64,000 nucleotides of DNA from the NCBI GenBank assembly GCA_040751985.1, contig JBFMFU010000017.1, positions 3,706 through 67,705 on the forward strand, given 5' to 3'. This document shows positions 33,723-42,482 of this stretch, one piece after another (the first letter of the stretch is position 1; each line of letters begins with the position of its first letter). A program made the translations under genes and the position numbers. The notes under the pieces were generated by a model. That model was not told the origin of the DNA. It did not search any database and saw only the letters and a program-made list of their open reading frames with translations. The stretch comes from Desulfoferula sp040751985 (lineage in GTDB: Bacteria; Desulfobacterota; Desulfarculia; Desulfarculales; Desulfarculaceae).

Positions 33723-34706
33723 ATGTCCAGACCCTTGGCAATTTTCACGGCCCTGGCGGCCATCTGCCTGCTGGCCCTGGCGAGTCCGGCCGCGGCCCTC
33801 AAGGGGCCCCACATCGTCTTCGATAGGCAGGAACTGGTGGTCAGCCAGGTGGTGGAGGGCAAGACCCTGGTGGCCAAGTTCACCTTCACCAACAAGGGCG
33901 ACCAGAACCTGATCATCGACAAGGTGGTGCCCTCCTGCGGCTGCGCGGCCAGCAAGTACGACCGCGTCACCAAGCCCGGCCAAAAGGGCGTGGTAACCCT
34001 GGAGATCGACACCACCGACCTCAGCGGCGCCTTCCGCAAGACCGCGGCCGTGGCCACCAACGACCCCAACAGCCCGGTGGTCACCCTGGCGGTGATGGGC
34101 GAAACCCTGGGCCGCATCGTGGTGGACAAGGGCCGGCGCATCGACATGGTCGGCTGCGTGGGCCAGCCGGTGACCACCACCGCCACCCTCTCCGACCCCC
34201 GGGGCCGGGGCCTGGTCATCACCGGCGTGCAGAACTCCATGTCCGACCAGCTGCGCGTGTCCCTGGACCCCCAGCCCGGCGGCAAGAGCTACAAGCTGCA
34301 CCTGAGCGCCAAGTCCAAGGAGCCCATCGAGTACGCCGGGCCCCTGGTGCTGAGCATGCCCGGCGGCGGCCCGGTGAGCATCTGGGTGCAGGTGAACGTG
34401 CAGGGGCCCTTCAGCGTGCGGCCCCACGAGGTGCACTTCGGCACCCTGACCAAGGGCCTGGCCTCCAGGGCGGCCCGCTCGGTGGTGGTCAAGCGGGCCT
34501 GCTCGCCGGAGCTGAAGGTGAGCGCCGTGGACTACGACCACAACCTGTTCACCGTGGAGCAGTCCTGGAAGACCCCCGGCCAGGAGCTGTGGCTGGTGAT
34601 CACCCCCCGCACCGAGAACCTGCCGGAGGGGCCGTTCGAGAAGGCCCTGGGCATACAGACCGGCGGCAAGGTGTTCACGGTGCGCCTGGCGGGCCGGGTG
34701 CGGTAA
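33723..34706 (+). CDS. Exported DUF1573 protein
   Basis: 327 residues. Sec signal at 1-26 (ALAAICLLALASPAAA). The first Ig-like DUF1573 domain contains VVPSCGCAASKYDR, the hallmark SCGC motif; the two cysteines could bind copper or form a redox pair. A long second half with beta-sandwich character repeats similar folds. Such proteins are periplasmic or outer-surface in Bacteroidetes and Deltaproteobacteria; function unknown. GGATGG precedes the ATG. Confidence 0.82.
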   Translation: MSRPLAIFTALAAICLLALASPAAALKGPHIVFDRQELVVSQVVEGKTLVAKFTFTNKGDQNLIIDKVVPSCGCAASKYDRVTKPGQKGVVTLEIDTTDLSGAFRKTAAVATNDPNSPVVTLAVMGETLGRIVVDKGRRIDMVGCVGQPVTTTATLSDPRGRGLVITGVQNSMSDQLRVSLDPQPGGKSYKLHLSAKSKEPIEYAGPLVLSMPGGGPVSIWVQVNVQGPFSVRPHEVHFGTLTKGLASRAARSVVVKRACSPELKVSAVDYDHNLFTVEQSWKTPGQELWLVITPRTENLPEGPFEKALGIQTGGKVFTVRLAGRVR

Positions 34707-34815
34707 AGCCCGGCTGCGCCAGCCGCCGGCATACTGCGTTGCAGGCTTCGCTCGCGCCTCGACGTAGTTTCAGCTACGCCTCCGGCGCTCGCTCGCCGCC
34801 GGCGGGCCGCCGTTG
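34707..34815. repeat. Palindromic intergenic repeat B, copy 2
   Basis: GGCTGCGCCAGCCGCC, GCGCCTCGACGTAG and CTACGCCTCCGGCGCTCGCT as in the other copies. The rest of the 318-bp gap to 35024 holds a second fragment of the family (34880-34925, with CTGCCGGCGGCTGGCTGTGC) and then A/T-richer sequence in which I see nothing. Confidence 0.75.
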
Positions 34816-35024
34816 GCAAAGCGGGTCGAGTGGCTATCTGCCCTAGCTAGCCATCAACGCTCCCGTAGAAAGGACTTGGCAGCCCAAGCCTTGGGCCGCC
34901 TTGTCTGCCGGCGGCTGGCTGTGCCGGGCTATGAGACGAAAATAGACGCACCTGCTTAGCGCTTCAAGATTTTCCCCCCGTCTCTGGGGGACACCCCCTT
35001 CCCAACCTTGCTTAAATTTCAAAC

Positions 35025-35573
35025 CTAGCTCGGTTCCGGCGGCCGCAGCAGCCATATGGCCGCCAGCAGCAACCACGCGCTCAGGGCGTTGGTGACCGCG
35101 TCGCGCAGGTCGAACACGCGCTGAGGGTGCAAGTGCTGGGCGCCCTCGTCGGCCAGGCCCACCAGGGCGCAGGCCGCCGCCGCATAGAGCAGCCGCCGCG
35201 CGCCGCTGGCGTAGCGGCCGGCCAGGCGCCAGGTGAATATCCCCAGCACGCCGTAGAGCAACAGGTGGGTGCGCTCGATCAAGATGGGCTGCCACCAGGC
35301 CAGGAGCCCCAGGCCCGCCAGGCAGCCCAGCAGGCCCAGGCCCACGCGGGCGCGGCGAGGGCGGGGCAGGCGCCGCCAGCGGGCATAGAGCCAGGCCGCC
35401 AGGCCCAGCCCGGCCAGGCCCAAGAGGGCCGCGGCCCAAAAGGCCCGGCCGCCCTCGAACCAGGGGTCCAGGGCCCGGCCGTAGTACATGAACAGGAAGA
35501 TCAGGACCAGCCAGGCCGTGCACAAGAGCCAGTCCCGGGCCGGGCCGGACCGGCCGGTCATGCTAGCCCGCAT
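35025..35573 (-). CDS. VanZ-like membrane protein
   Basis: 182 residues with five hydrophobic segments. ERTHLLLYGVLGIFTWRLAG and LADEGAQHLHPQRVFDLRDAVTNALSA carry the VanZ-like pattern (an E-x2-Q helix, then R-x5-D-x3-N). VanZ-like proteins are multi-pass membrane proteins with loose links to glycopeptide tolerance; role here unknown. The ATG at 35573 and one at 35561 are both possible. Flanked on both sides by repeat B. Confidence 0.75.
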   Translation of the reverse strand: MRASMTGRSGPARDWLLCTAWLVLIFLFMYYGRALDPWFEGGRAFWAAALLGLAGLGLAAWLYARWRRLPRPRRARVGLGLLGCLAGLGLLAWWQPILIERTHLLLYGVLGIFTWRLAGRYASGARRLLYAAAACALVGLADEGAQHLHPQRVFDLRDAVTNALSAWLLLAAIWLLRPPEPS

Positions 35574-35586
35574 ATTTCATGAGGGC

Positions 35587-35723
35587 CGGGCGTCCGGCTG
35601 CGCCAGTCACCGCCAGACGGCGTTGCCGGCTGCGCTCGGGCCTCGACGTAGCTTTGGCTACGCCTCCGGCCCTCGCTTGCCGGTCGCCTTGTCTGTCGGC
35701 GGCTGGCTGTGCCGGGCCAGGGT
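35587..35723. repeat. Palindromic intergenic repeat B, copy 3
   Basis: CCGGCTGCGCCAGTCACC, then GCCTCGACGTAGCTTTGG, CTACGCCTCCGG and CTGTCGGCGGCTGGCTGTGC. Same order of blocks as copies 1 and 2; third copy within 3 kb. Confidence 0.75.
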
Positions 35724-35822
35724 GCAACCCGTCCCCTGGCAATGTCGGCACCTTTTTCATTAACGGCCCCATGAATACTGGTTCGTTGTTTAATGCCGCC
35801 CAACCCCCATGAAATATCCGGG

Positions 35823-36485
<663 letters not shown>

Positions 36486-36565
36486 GCTCGGCTCCTAGGG
36501 ACGCTACTCCGGCGCCCAGAGATTGCTTCGTCGCGCCAAGGCGCTCCTCGCAAAGACATCATCTT

Positions 36566-37891
36566 TTATTCCCCCCGCACCACCCGCGCCGCGAAGAAGG
36601 CGTCGCTCTGCTGCTGGTGCGGGAAGGAGCGGAAAAAGCCGTCCGGCCCGATGCAGGCCATGAGCGGCGCGGCCAAATCCTGCGGCCATTCTAGCCTCAG
36701 CTCCGGCCGGGCCGCAAGCAGGGCCGTGACCACGCCCGCGTTCTCGGTCCGGGTCACGGTGCAGGTGCAGTAGACCAGGGCCCCGCCCGGGGCCAGCAGG
36801 TCCGCGGCCTTCTCGGCCAGGGCCAGTTGCAGCGCGGCCAGGCGGGGCGGGTCGTCCGGCGTGCGCCGCCAGCGCACGTCCGGCCGCCGGCCCACCACCC
36901 CCAGGGCTGAGCAGGGCGCGTCCACCAGCACCCGGTCAAAGGGCCCGAGGCCGGTGAGGGTGAGCGCGTCGGCCTGGATGATCCGCGCGCCCTCTACGCC
37001 CAGGCGCTTGAGGTTGTCCCGCAGCGCCCGCACCCGGCCCGGCGAGGGCTCCACGGCCAAGAGGCCCTGCCCGCCCCCCAGCAGCGCGGCCAGATGGCCG
37101 GTCTTGCCCCCGGCCCCGGCGCAGAGGTCGGCCACGGCCATGCCCGGCCGCACGCCGAGCAAATGGCTCACGGCCTGGGCCGCGGCGTCCTGCACCTGGA
37201 ACAGGCCTTCACTGAAGCCGGGCAGCTCGGCCGCGGGCGCCGCGGCCCCGCGCAGCACCAGGCCCTCGGGCGTGAGCGGGTGCGGCGTTATCTCCTGGGC
37301 GCTGGCGGCCAGGCGGGCGGCCAGGTCCTGGCGAGAGATGCGCAGGGTGTTGGCGCGCAGGGTCAGGGGCGGCGGCGCCTGGTTGGCCGCCAGCCACTCC
37401 TCCACGAACTCCGCGGGCCACTGGGCCAGCAGCTCTTGCACCAGCCATACAGGATGCGAATAGCGCACGGCCAGGTGCGCGGCCGGGTCGGCCTCGGCCG
37501 GCGGCAGGGGCACCTCGCGCCAGCTTCGCGCCAGCTTACGCAGCACCGCGTTGATCAGGGTCTGGCCGCGGCGGGCCGGGGTGGCCTGGGCCAGATCCAC
37601 CGCGGCCGATACCGCGGCATGGTCGGGCGTGGACATCAGCGCCAGCTCGGCCGCGCCCAGGCGCAGCACAGTCAGCACGGGCGGGTCCAGCTTGGTCAGG
37701 GGGCGGTCCAGGCAGGCGGCCAGCAGGTGGTCCAGGTACAGGCGGTTGCGCAAGACGCTAAAGACCAGGTTGCTGGCGAAGGCCCGCTCCCGGCCCGGCG
37801 CGCTGGCCAGGGCCCGGCTCAGCAGGGTCTCCAGGTGGGGGCCGCGCTCCAGGCCCGTGAGCACCGCGAAGGCGGCGCGGCGGGGGTTCAC
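36566..37891 (-). CDS. rsmB: 16S rRNA (cytosine-967 C5)-methyltransferase RsmB
   Basis: 441 residues. N-terminal NusB-like domain (AAFAVLTGLERG through RGQTLINAVLRKLAR), then a Rossmann methyltransferase: VADLCAGAGGKTGHLAALL binds SAM, and the two catalytic cysteines are in DAPCSALGVVGRRPDVRW and VYCTCTVTRTEN. The ATG overlaps the fmt stop (ATGA), so it is coupled to fmt. It methylates C967 of 16S rRNA with SAM. Confidence 0.93.
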   Translation of the reverse strand: MNPRRAAFAVLTGLERGPHLETLLSRALASAPGRERAFASNLVFSVLRNRLYLDHLLAACLDRPLTKLDPPVLTVLRLGAAELALMSTPDHAAVSAAVDLAQATPARRGQTLINAVLRKLARSWREVPLPPAEADPAAHLAVRYSHPVWLVQELLAQWPAEFVEEWLAANQAPPPLTLRANTLRISRQDLAARLAASAQEITPHPLTPEGLVLRGAAAPAAELPGFSEGLFQVQDAAAQAVSHLLGVRPGMAVADLCAGAGGKTGHLAALLGGGQGLLAVEPSPGRVRALRDNLKRLGVEGARIIQADALTLTGLGPFDRVLVDAPCSALGVVGRRPDVRWRRTPDDPPRLAALQLALAEKAADLLAPGGALVYCTCTVTRTENAGVVTALLAARPELRLEWPQDLAAPLMACIGPDGFFRSFPHQQQSDAFFAARVVRGE

Positions 37892-38826
37892 GCGCCCAGC
37901 CGCGCGCCCGGCCCCAGCCGGGCCCCGCGCAGAAACTCGGCCGCGTCCTGCCGCCGCTTGCCAGCGGCCTGCACCTGGCCCAGGCCCAGGGCCCCCTGGC
38001 CGCAGGCCACGCTGAGCAGGCCTTCCTTTGGCTCCAGCACCGCGCCCGGCGCCTGGCCCTGGTTGTCGCCGTAAACCTTGGTGGGCGCGAAGAGCTTGAG
38101 CGTCTGCCCGCCAGCCTGGGTATAGGCGCCGGGCCAGGGGTCCAGGCCGCGCACCAGGCGGTCCAGCTCCGCGGCCGGCCGCGACCAGTCCAGCGCGCCG
38201 TCGCTCTTGCGCAGCAGCCGGGCCCAGGTGGCCAGGGCCGGGTCCTGGGGGGTGCGCGGGGCGGCGCCCTCGGCGATGGCCTCCAAGGTGGTCAGGGCCA
38301 GGCCGGCCGCCGTGCGGGCCAGGCGCTGGGCCAGGGAGCCGGCGGTCTCCTGGGGCCCGATGGGCGTGGCCTGCTGAAAGATCACGTCGCCGGTGTCCAG
38401 GCCGGGGTCCATGAACATGCTGCTCACGCCGCTCTGCTGGTGGCCCTCTATGATGGCCCAGTTGATGGGCGCGGCCCCGCGCAGCAGGGGCAGCAGGGAG
38501 AAGTGCAGATTCACCGCGCCCCGGCGGCCCGCGGCCAGGACCGCCGGCGGCAGTATCTGGCCGTAGGCCAGCACCAAGAGCAGGTCCGGGGCCAGCGCCT
38601 CCAACTGAGCCAGGGCCTCCTGGGCCTTGGCCGGCTGCTCCACGGCCAGGCCCAACTCGTCGGCCAGGGCGGCCACCGGCCCGCGGCCGGTCTTGCGGCC
38701 GCGGCCGGCCGGGCGGTCGGGCTGGGTGATGACCAGGGGCAGATCAAAGCCGGCGGCGTGCACGGCGCGCAGGGTGGGACAGGCGATCTCCGGGGTGCCC
38801 AGAAAAACCAGGCGCAGGCGGCTCAC
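37888..38826 (-). CDS. fmt: Methionyl-tRNA formyltransferase
   Basis: 312 residues, start at GTG 38826 overlapping the def stop (GTGA); upstream sequence in this frame lies in def. VFLGTPEIACPTL begins the formyl-binding domain, NLHFSLLPLLRGAAPINWAI carries the catalytic Asn-His-Ser pattern (NLHFS, usually NLHAS), and DTGDVIFQ supplies the Asp. The C-terminal domain binds tRNA. It formylates initiator Met-tRNA with 10-formyl-THF; Def later removes the formyl group. Confidence 0.93.
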   Translation of the reverse strand: MSRLRLVFLGTPEIACPTLRAVHAAGFDLPLVITQPDRPAGRGRKTGRGPVAALADELGLAVEQPAKAQEALAQLEALAPDLLLVLAYGQILPPAVLAAGRRGAVNLHFSLLPLLRGAAPINWAIIEGHQQSGVSSMFMDPGLDTGDVIFQQATPIGPQETAGSLAQRLARTAAGLALTTLEAIAEGAAPRTPQDPALATWARLLRKSDGALDWSRPAAELDRLVRGLDPWPGAYTQAGGQTLKLFAPTKVYGDNQGQAPGAVLEPKEGLLSVACGQGALGLGQVQAAGKRRQDAAEFLRGARLGPGARLGA

Positions 38827-39335
38827 TTCGAGTCCTGCTTGGCCTGCTTGAGGCGGCGCTTCTTGTACAGGGCCCGCTTGAGGGGGCTGATGCGGTCCAG
38901 GAACAGGCGGCCCTCCAGGTGGTCCAGCTCGTGCTGCAGGCACACGGCCAGGATTCCCTCGCCCTCCACGGTCACCGGCTGGCCCTCCAGGTCCGTGGCC
39001 TCCACCTTCACCCGGGAGAAGCGGTTCACCTCGCAGGTGAACTCGGGCACGGACAGGCAGCCCTCCTCGAAGATCAGGCTGCCCTCGGCCTCCACGATAC
39101 GGGGGTTGATCAGGGCCAGGGGCTCCTGCCCCTCCTCGCGCGGCGACAGGTCCACCACCACCAGGCGCAGGTCGTGGCCCACCTGGGGCGCGGCCAGGCC
39201 GATGCCCGGCGCCTGGTACATGGTCTCGGTCATGTCCGCGGCCAGCCGGCGCAGCTCCTCGGTCACCTGCTGCACCTGGCGGCAGGGGCGGCTGAGCACC
39301 GGGTCGGGGAAGGTGCGTATGGGTAGTATGGGCAT
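38823..39335 (-). CDS. def: Peptide deformylase
   Basis: 170 residues. All three motifs are present: GIGLAAPQVG, EEGCLSVPE (metal-ligand Cys) and QHELDHLEGRLF (two His ligands and catalytic Glu). It removes the N-formyl group from nascent proteins using Fe(II) or similar. First gene of the overlapping def-fmt-rsmB operon. Its C-terminus has a Lys/Arg-rich tail (KRALYKKRRLKQAKQ). Confidence 0.95.
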   Translation of the reverse strand: MPILPIRTFPDPVLSRPCRQVQQVTEELRRLAADMTETMYQAPGIGLAAPQVGHDLRLVVVDLSPREEGQEPLALINPRIVEAEGSLIFEEGCLSVPEFTCEVNRFSRVKVEATDLEGQPVTVEGEGILAVCLQHELDHLEGRLFLDRISPLKRALYKKRRLKQAKQDSK

Positions 39336-39493
39336 GCTCCGTTCCGTCTCGTCTGGACGGGGCTAAGTATAACGCGGGGCGGCGGCGGGATAAAGAGGCG
39401 GGGGGCGGGCACGGTACCTTAACAGGCGGCTAGGGGCGCGCCGAGGCGCCCTATCGACTCACGATAAGACAGGCACAGTATAGTTTAAAAAAA

Positions 39494-39640
39494 TTATTTT
39501 TCTTTCTTCTTTATAACCTTACCTTTTACGTCTGTGGGCGGAATATATTTTTCTTTTTTTACAGCCCCTGTGCCGGAGGAAGCGGGAGTCCCTCTTTTGT
39601 TAACTTCTTTCTGCCGCCCAGACTTGTCCTTCTCTGTCAT
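39494..39640 (-). CDS. Lys-rich 48-residue microprotein downstream of a membrane effector-like gene
   Basis: A short frame from ATG 39640 to TAA 39494 with AGGGGGT upstream. The product starts MTEKDKSGRQKEVNK and ends KGKVIKKKEK; it is basic, hydrophilic and probably disordered. It begins 20 nt after the stop of the 177-residue gene, so the two would share a transcript. No family recognised. The 325-bp space between def and the membrane gene otherwise holds nothing I can identify. Whether it is translated is uncertain. Confidence 0.45.
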   Translation of the reverse strand: MTEKDKSGRQKEVNKRGTPASSGTGAVKKEKYIPPTDVKGKVIKKKEK

Positions 39641-39660
39641 GGCTACCCCCTATTAAAAGT

Positions 39661-40194
39661 CTAATGAGCCCCCGCACCGGCGACAATTATTACAAACAAA
39701 ATGATAATCAAAATAAAAGAAACCCAAATACAATAAGTGCTTCTCTCAATTGCCGTCGCTTTTGCTTCGCAGATTTCCTCGTTTTTGTTTCTATCCTCTG
39801 AAATTCTTTTGGAAAGAGAAGTTAGCAGGTCAACTTCATCATCTTCTTCAAACTCATTGATAATAAAAACCGGATCTGGAAAACTTCTCATTTTCCTAAT
39901 TTTCATTTCGTAAACCAGAAATGAAATCCCAACAAAAATTATTAACAAAGAAGCAATTGTGAGGCCCAGTAAAAAAACTGATAAGCAATTTCCTTTTATT
40001 ATTAACGCCCTTAAGGTATTGAGGCTAAATCCCATTGCAGTGATTTGGAGCGCAAACACCGCCAGAAACATTTGTGCTTTTTTATCCAACCGAGACAGGC
40101 GACCCCAGGTTTGTTCATAACTTTCACGGACAAATTGATATAGCGCTCTGTACTTATCAATACCATTCGGATTTGCCAATTCATTATTATTCAT
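39661..40194 (-). CDS. Orphan three-helix membrane protein, effector-like
   Basis: 177 residues, A/T-rich. A soluble start (YQFVRESYEQTWGRLSRLDKKA) leads into two adjacent helices at about 42-62 and 69-95; a charged segment (FEEDDEVDLLTSLSKRISEDRNKNEE) follows, then a C-terminal helix at about 154-174. This soluble-TM-TM-loop-TM plan, and the LDKKAQMFL segment before the first helix, resemble the DUF5706/SLATT-type pore effectors of nucleotide-signalling defence systems. No cyclase or kinase partner adjoins it. Similarity is by plan only, so function is open. Confidence 0.6.
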   Translation of the reverse strand: MNNNELANPNGIDKYRALYQFVRESYEQTWGRLSRLDKKAQMFLAVFALQITAMGFSLNTLRALIIKGNCLSVFLLGLTIASLLIIFVGISFLVYEMKIRKMRSFPDPVFIINEFEEDDEVDLLTSLSKRISEDRNKNEEICEAKATAIERSTYCIWVSFILIIILFVIIVAGAGAH

Positions 40195-40223
40195 TTAGAC
40201 AACCTTGCGTTCGCGATGCAACC

Positions 40224-40239
40224 GCTAATCTATTAGCAT
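40224..40239 (-). promoter_or_regulatory. Palindrome and four-codon upstream ORF before the membrane effector-like gene
   Basis: A strong GGAGGAAAGAC site is followed by ATG at 40239 and a frame of only four codons (MLID, stop TAG at 40225). The same bases form GCTAAT-N2-ATTAGC (40224-40237), a 14-bp palindrome. The real gene starts 30 bp downstream with a poor ribosome site. Could be a leader peptide controlling translation, an operator, or a remnant start. Confidence 0.4.
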
Positions 40240-40361
40240 GTCTTTCCTCCATAAATTTATTTCGGTAGGGGATGATATTGCAATAAAAAAAGGAAAATAG
40301 TTTATCTATGCCCTATTGGACCAACGAAGAAAAAGTAGGGGTCGGAGTCTGGCCCGTCCGC

Positions 40362-41492
40362 CTACAGCGGCAGCTTCTGCTGCACGGCCGGGGCGCCGGG
40401 CAGGGTGACCTTGACCGTGGCGCCGCCCTGGTCGTTGTTCTCCAGGCTGATCTTGCCGCCGTGCTCCTCCACGATGCGCCGGGCCACAGGCAGGCCCAGG
40501 CCGGTGCCCCCCTCCTTGGTGGTAAAGAAGGGCGTGAACAGCTTGTCCTTGATCTGGGGCAGGATGCCGCCGCCTCGGTCGCGCACCTCCAAGAGCACCC
40601 CGCCGGCGCCGTCCGGGCGCAGCTCCACCTCCACCTGGGGCGGGCCTTGGCCGGCCTGCATGGCGTTGTTGAGCAGGTTGATCAACACCTGGCTCAGGCG
40701 GTCGCGGTCGGCCATGATCACCGGCAGCTCCTGGCCGCGGATAATGCTGAGGCGGCACTTCTGGCGCCTTAGCTGGGGGTCCATCAGCTCGCCCACGTGC
40801 GCCACCACCTCGGCCAGGTCGGTCTCCTGCCAGTTGTACTTCTGGGGCCGGGACAGGTCGCCCAGTTCGTTGAGGATGCTCTCCAGGCGGCCCACCTCCT
40901 GGCCGATGATCTCCAGCTTGTGTTGGGCCTTGTCCGTCAGCCCCGGCTCCTTGGCCAGTTGGCGGGCGAAGCCGCCGATCAGGGCCAGGGGCGAGCGTAT
41001 CTCGTGGGTGACGGTGGCCACCATCTCGCCCAGGATGGCCAGGCGGCTGCTGCGCCGCACCTGCTCGGCCAGGTCGTGCTCCTGGCTCAGGTCGCGCATG
41101 ATGGCCGTGAACAGCCAGCCGCCGGCCACCTCGGCCTCGCTGAAGCTGATCTGCAGGGGGAAGCGGGAGCCGTCGCGGCGCTGGCCCTCCACCTGGGCGG
41201 CGTGGCCCATGAGCTTGGCCCGGCGGGTGTGGGCGTAGCGCTCCACGTAGTGGCGGTGGCGGGAGCGGTGCTCCTCGGGGATCAGGGGCGACAGGTCCCC
41301 GCCCATGATCTCCTCCCGGGCGTAGCCGAACATCTTCTCGGCCGCCGGGTTCATGTAGATCACCTCGTGGTTCTCGTTGATGGTCACCACGGCCAGCTCG
41401 GCGGTCTCCACGATCTGGCGGAACTTGTCCAGCTGCTGGGCCGCCTCGCGCAGCTGACTAAGGGTCGAGTCTTCCGGGGAATGGTCGGTCAT
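40362..41492 (-). CDS. PAS-domain sensor histidine kinase
   Basis: 376 residues, no membrane helix, so cytoplasmic. One PAS domain at about 25-140 (LAVVTINENHEVIYMNPAAEKMFGYAREE), then HisKA with the phosphoacceptor His in TVTHEIRSPLALIGGFARQL, and HATPase with N-box LINLLNNAMQAG, G1 VRDRGGGI, F-box FTPFFTTKEGG and G2 GTGLGLPVARRI. No response regulator is adjacent, so it is an orphan kinase or a nitrogen/redox-type sensor with a partner elsewhere. GGAG precedes the chosen ATG. Confidence 0.92.
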   Translation of the reverse strand: MTDHSPEDSTLSQLREAAQQLDKFRQIVETAELAVVTINENHEVIYMNPAAEKMFGYAREEIMGGDLSPLIPEEHRSRHRHYVERYAHTRRAKLMGHAAQVEGQRRDGSRFPLQISFSEAEVAGGWLFTAIMRDLSQEHDLAEQVRRSSRLAILGEMVATVTHEIRSPLALIGGFARQLAKEPGLTDKAQHKLEIIGQEVGRLESILNELGDLSRPQKYNWQETDLAEVVAHVGELMDPQLRRQKCRLSIIRGQELPVIMADRDRLSQVLINLLNNAMQAGQGPPQVEVELRPDGAGGVLLEVRDRGGGILPQIKDKLFTPFFTTKEGGTGLGLPVARRIVEEHGGKISLENNDQGGATVKVTLPGAPAVQQKLPL

Positions 41493-41837
41493 GCGGCTCC
41501 GGAGGGTTGCAGAAAACGGGTGCCTTAGTCTTTTAACACGCGGGCCGGGCCGGGGCAACCAGCCGCCGGGCGGCCAAAAGGACAGGGCCGGTGCGGAGCC
41601 GGCCCTGAGCGGGGAGGGGGGAAGGCCACAGACCTTCCTGGGGGGAAACCACTGCCTGGCATTCGTCTATTCACCCTGTCCGAGGGCTACGAGGCGCTTG
41701 CTAGGCAGAGAGAGGGCGATTGCCCATCCGGAACAGTGCATTCTATGTCGCCCTCACCGTAACAAGCACAAAAACGTAAGTCAAGAAAAAAATCCATATC
41801 TAGTATATTATTTTTCTGTCGCCCCAAGTTATAGTTG
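41493..41837. other. 345-bp intergenic region with one hairpin
   Basis: AGGGCCGG (41584-41591) pairs with CCGGCCCT (41599-41606) around a 7-nt loop. On the minus strand it is followed by GTCCTTTTGG, a weak terminator for the hydrolase gene upstream. The region 41760-41830 is A/T-rich; I see no gene in it. Confidence 0.4.
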
Positions 41838-42482
41838 CTACCCTCCCGCCCCAAAAGTCCTACCGATTTCTAGGATAAAAGGAGCCACCTCCCTATTTAG
41901 TGCACTCTCGCCTCCCCACCAGAAATGATCGCCGCCCGGATGCACCTTGAGGCTGATCAGTGCACCCTGGGCCGCGGCGTAGGAGCGTAACCTGCTGACA
42001 TCCGTGAACTCGTCCCGGTCGCCGGTGACGATCAAGAGCGGCCCGGCCTGCGCGGGCCAGGGCGGCAGCTCCCCCAGCACCAGCGGCGGGCTGACCCACA
42101 CCCCGCCGGCCAGGCCCGTGGCCCGCGCCGCGGCCCGGGCCCCCACCAGGGCCCCGAAGGAGTAACCCATGAGTACTAGCGGCCCCGGAGCCTCCTGGGC
42201 CAGCCAGGCCGCGGCGGCCAGCACGTCGGCCTGCTCGCCGATCCCGTCCTCGTGCCTGCCCGTGCTGCGGCCGGTGCCCCGGAAGTTGATGCGCAGGGCG
42301 CTGAGCCCGCCGGCCGAGGCCGCCCGCAGCAGGGCCAGCACCACGTTGTTGTGCATGGACCCGCCGTAGAGCGGGTGGGGGTGCAAGACCAGGGCCGCGC
42401 CCCAGGCCGAGGCGGCCGGGTTGAAGCCGCCCTCCAGGGTCACCTGCTCGTCCACCTTGATGGCTATGCTCTGCTCGCTCAC
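41838..42482 (-). CDS. Alpha/beta hydrolase (COG2945-like)
   Basis: 214 residues. LVLHPHPLYGGSMHNNVV and RINFRGTGRSTGRHEDG are the family signature, the nucleophile is in MGYSFGALVG, the acid in VTGDRDEFT and the His in HPGGDHFWWG. GTG start overlapping the CoA-transferase stop (GTGA), so the two genes are coupled. Members are esterases or dipeptidyl-peptidase-like enzymes of unclear role. Confidence 0.85.
   Translation of the reverse strand: MSEQSIAIKVDEQVTLEGGFNPAASAWGAALVLHPHPLYGGSMHNNVVLALLRAASAGGLSALRINFRGTGRSTGRHEDGIGEQADVLAAAAWLAQEAPGPLVLMGYSFGALVGARAAARATGLAGGVWVSPPLVLGELPPWPAQAGPLLIVTGDRDEFTDVSRLRSYAAAQGALISLKVHPGGDHFWWGGESALNREVAPFILEIGRTFGAGG

Noticed and set aside
41584..41606. 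Strong terminator after the alpha/beta hydrolase
   Set aside because: The stem is good but the T run on the minus strand is short and displaced and lies 230 bp from the gene; listed only as a weak hairpin.
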